Source: Acholeplasmataceae bacterium
Lineage (GTDB): Bacteria; Bacillota_I; Bacilli_A; Acholeplasmatales; Acholeplasmataceae
Length of the DNA stretch: 6,757 nucleotides
Reading direction: 5' to 3'
Assembly: GCA_016934175.1 (NCBI GenBank)
Contig: JAFGTI010000097.1
Coordinates: 1 to 6,757 of the forward strand
Made by a program: the position numbers and the translations under genes
Shown here: positions 5,588 to 6,757 of the stretch, in pieces
Numbering within the stretch: position 1 is the stretch's first letter
How the letters are laid out: every line of letters begins with the position of its first letter
Notes under the pieces: model-generated
What the model was told of the DNA's origin: nothing
The model's database searches: none
Seen by the model: the letters and a program-made list of their open reading frames with translations, nothing else

Positions 5588-6455
5588 TCACGTCTCAATG
5601 TCTGGAAGTAACATGTATTTAGGTTCTGTTATGGAAGCTCTATCTTACGGATCTAATGCTTTTATGGTCTATACTGGTGCTCCACAAAATACAATCAGAA
5701 AACCTATTAAAGATTTAATGATAGAAGAAGCAAAAGTTTATATGAGCGAACATGGATTAAGTTTTGATCATGTCGTTGTCCATGCGCCCTATATCATCAA
5801 TCTCGCAAATCCAGATCCTGAAAAAAGAGCGTTTGCGATTTCATTTCTAACTGAAGAAGTTAAAAGAACACAAGCAATGCAAGCAAAACAAATTGTACTT
5901 CATCCAGGAAGTGCAGTAGGTAAAGATAGAGTACAAGCTATTAAATGGATTGCAGAAGGTGTAAAAAAAGTAATAGAAAACACTAAAGATTCAAATGTTA
6001 AAATTGCTTTAGAAACCATGGCAGGCAAAGGTAATGAAGTGGGTAAAACATTTGAAGAACTAAAAGAAATTATTGATTTAGTAAACGAGCCGAACCGAGT
6101 GAGTGTTTGTTTTGACACATGTCATACACATGATGCAGGATATGATGTCAAAGAAAATTTTCAATCTGTAATAGAGCATTTCGATCAAGTTGTCGGAACG
6201 AAATATATATCTGTTTTTCATGTCAATGATTCCAAAAATATCAAAGGTGCATCTAAGGACAGACATGAAAACATAGGGTTTGGTGAAATCGGATATGATA
6301 GTTTATTAAAAGTGATCTATCATCCAGATTTTAACGATATCCCGAAGATTTTAGAAACTCCTTATGTGGACGGAAAACCGCCTTATAAAGAGGAAATTGA
6401 AATGATTAGAAACAAAGTATTTATCCCTAATCTAAAAGATATTATCAGTCAATAA
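5571..6455 (+). CDS. nfo: Endonuclease IV (apurinic/apyrimidinic endonuclease)
   Basis: Endonuclease IV cleaves the phosphodiester bond 5' of abasic sites and trims blocked 3' ends in base excision repair. This 294-residue TIM barrel (E. coli 285, B. subtilis 297) opens with IIGSHVSMSG, the usual N-terminal strand. All nine ligands of the trinuclear zinc centre can be placed: H71 (VHAPY), H111 (LHPGS), E148 (ALETM), D182 and H185 (FDTCHTHDAG), H217 (FHVND), D230 and H232 (DRHENIG) and E262 (LETPY). The enzyme should therefore be active. Translation starts at TTG 5571 behind a perfect AGGAGG, 17 bases before the helicase stop, so the two genes form an operon with likely translational coupling. 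The same pairing occurs in Bacillus. A strong stem-loop follows. Confidence 0.97.
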   Translation: MLIIGSHVSMSGSNMYLGSVMEALSYGSNAFMVYTGAPQNTIRKPIKDLMIEEAKVYMSEHGLSFDHVVVHAPYIINLANPDPEKRAFAISFLTEEVKRTQAMQAKQIVLHPGSAVGKDRVQAIKWIAEGVKKVIENTKDSNVKIALETMAGKGNEVGKTFEELKEIIDLVNEPNRVSVCFDTCHTHDAGYDVKENFQSVIEHFDQVVGTKYISVFHVNDSKNIKGASKDRHENIGFGEIGYDSLLKVIYHPDFNDIPKILETPYVDGKPPYKEEIEMIRNKVFIPNLKDIISQ

Positions 6456-6458
6456 ATT

Positions 6459-6490
6459 AAAAAGACAACTCGATTGAGTTGTCTTTTATT
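6459..6490. terminator. Bidirectional terminator between nfo (+) and glgA (-)
   Basis: AAAAGACAACTC (6460-6471) and GAGTTGTCTTTT (6476-6487) form a perfect 12-bp stem with a GATT loop. On the plus strand the right arm ends in TTTTATT, and on the minus strand the other arm continues into TTTTTAATTT, so it can terminate both genes. It starts 4 bases after the nfo stop, and the glgA stop (6488-6486) lies within its edge. Confidence 0.88.
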
Positions 6491-6757
6491 CGTTAGATAT
6501 CATGAGATAAAGTTCTTCATATTGTCGAGCCATTTTGATGATACTATGTTTGATTTGCATCGCTTGGATAATGATTTCATTCCACGTTGATTTATCTTTT
6601 TGGTACATGGCTAGCGCTTGATTGATCACATCAGTTAGCTCTTTTGCATCATAATTCTTAAATGAAAAACCTGTACCAATTCCGCTATTCGGATCATAAT
6701 TCCGTACTGTGTCTTTTAATCCACCTGTTTCCCTTACAATGGGAAGTGCGCCATATC
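6486..6757 (-). CDS. glgA: Glycogen/starch synthase (GT5 family), C-terminal fragment (5' end outside window)
   Basis: The minus strand is open from the right edge to TAA at 6488-6486 and encodes the last 89 residues. It begins YGALPIVRETGGLKDTV, the conserved C-terminal nucleotide-sugar-binding loop of GT5 glycogen synthases, in which the acidic/TGGL segment contacts ADP-glucose. Then follow GTGFSFKNYDAKEL and QALAMY, both typical of bacterial GlgA, and a closing helix (QYEELYLM) matching the family's usual 'YxxLY' end. GlgA elongates alpha-1,4-glucan from ADP-glucose. The usual 'FSW..SA..Y' segment appears here as HSIIKMARQY, a mild divergence. The N-terminal KxGGL ADP-glucose site, promoter and start lie outside the window. 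A more distant GT4/GT5 glycosyltransferase is possible but less likely. Confidence 0.85.
   Translation of the reverse strand, partial: YGALPIVRETGGLKDTVRNYDPNSGIGTGFSFKNYDAKELTDVINQALAMYQKDKSTWNEIIIQAMQIKHSIIKMARQYEELYLMISNE

Noticed and set aside
5366..6266. Open minus-strand frames opposite the helicase tail and nfo
   Set aside because: They are antisense to well-supported genes with complete motifs and lack ribosome binding sites. Their Phe/Leu/Ser-rich products are what the reverse of Lys- and Glu-rich genes gives.

Overview
The window looks like a stretch of chromosome from an AT-rich, wall-less Firmicute relative, most likely an Acholeplasma-type mollicute. Three things point there. 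Base composition is low in G+C and proteins are rich in Lys, Ile, Asn and Asp. The gene order ispH / DEAD-box helicase / nfo matches the Bacillus subtilis ispH (yqfP) - cshB (yqfR) - nfo (yqfS) neighbourhood as I remember it. The genes use the standard code: Trp is TGG throughout and TGA is the stop of ispH, unlike Mycoplasma and Spiroplasma, which read UGA as Trp. The genus is an inference from style and content, not a database match.

Layout, left to right: the 3' end of a tlyA-like rRNA methyltransferase gene (+), overlapping the start of recN (+); a 76-residue lysine-rich single-pass membrane protein (-); dinB, a Y-family DNA polymerase (+); ispH, the last enzyme of the MEP isoprenoid pathway (-); a CshB-like DEAD-box RNA helicase (+) overlapping nfo, endonuclease IV (+); and the C-terminal 89 codons of a glgA-like glycogen synthase (-), which runs off the right edge. 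No intergenic gap exceeds about 100 bases, and I see no RNA genes, insertion sequences, CRISPR arrays or phage genes.

The transcription units alternate in direction, giving three convergent junctions (recN/76-aa gene, dinB/ispH, nfo/glgA) and two divergent ones (76-aa gene/dinB, ispH/helicase). Every convergent junction has a visible stem-loop terminator. At nfo/glgA one hairpin serves both strands. At dinB/ispH the genes overlap by 6 bases and each gene's terminator lies partly or wholly in the other's coding sequence. Both divergent junctions carry back-to-back promoters with TATAAT-like -10 boxes. At ispH/helicase the two start modules (-10, Shine-Dalgarno, start codon) are nearly identical inverted copies.

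Functionally, recN (double-strand break repair), dinB (translesion synthesis) and nfo (abasic-site repair) are three DNA-repair genes in under 7 kb, mixed with isoprenoid (ispH), RNA-metabolism (helicase), rRNA-modification (tlyA) and glycan (glgA) genes. The repair genes are in separate transcription units and no shared SOS operator is visible, so I read this as loose clustering and not a regulon. I found no new multi-gene system. The points most worth a second look are the interlocked terminators, the mirrored promoters with very short leaders, and the orphan small membrane protein.
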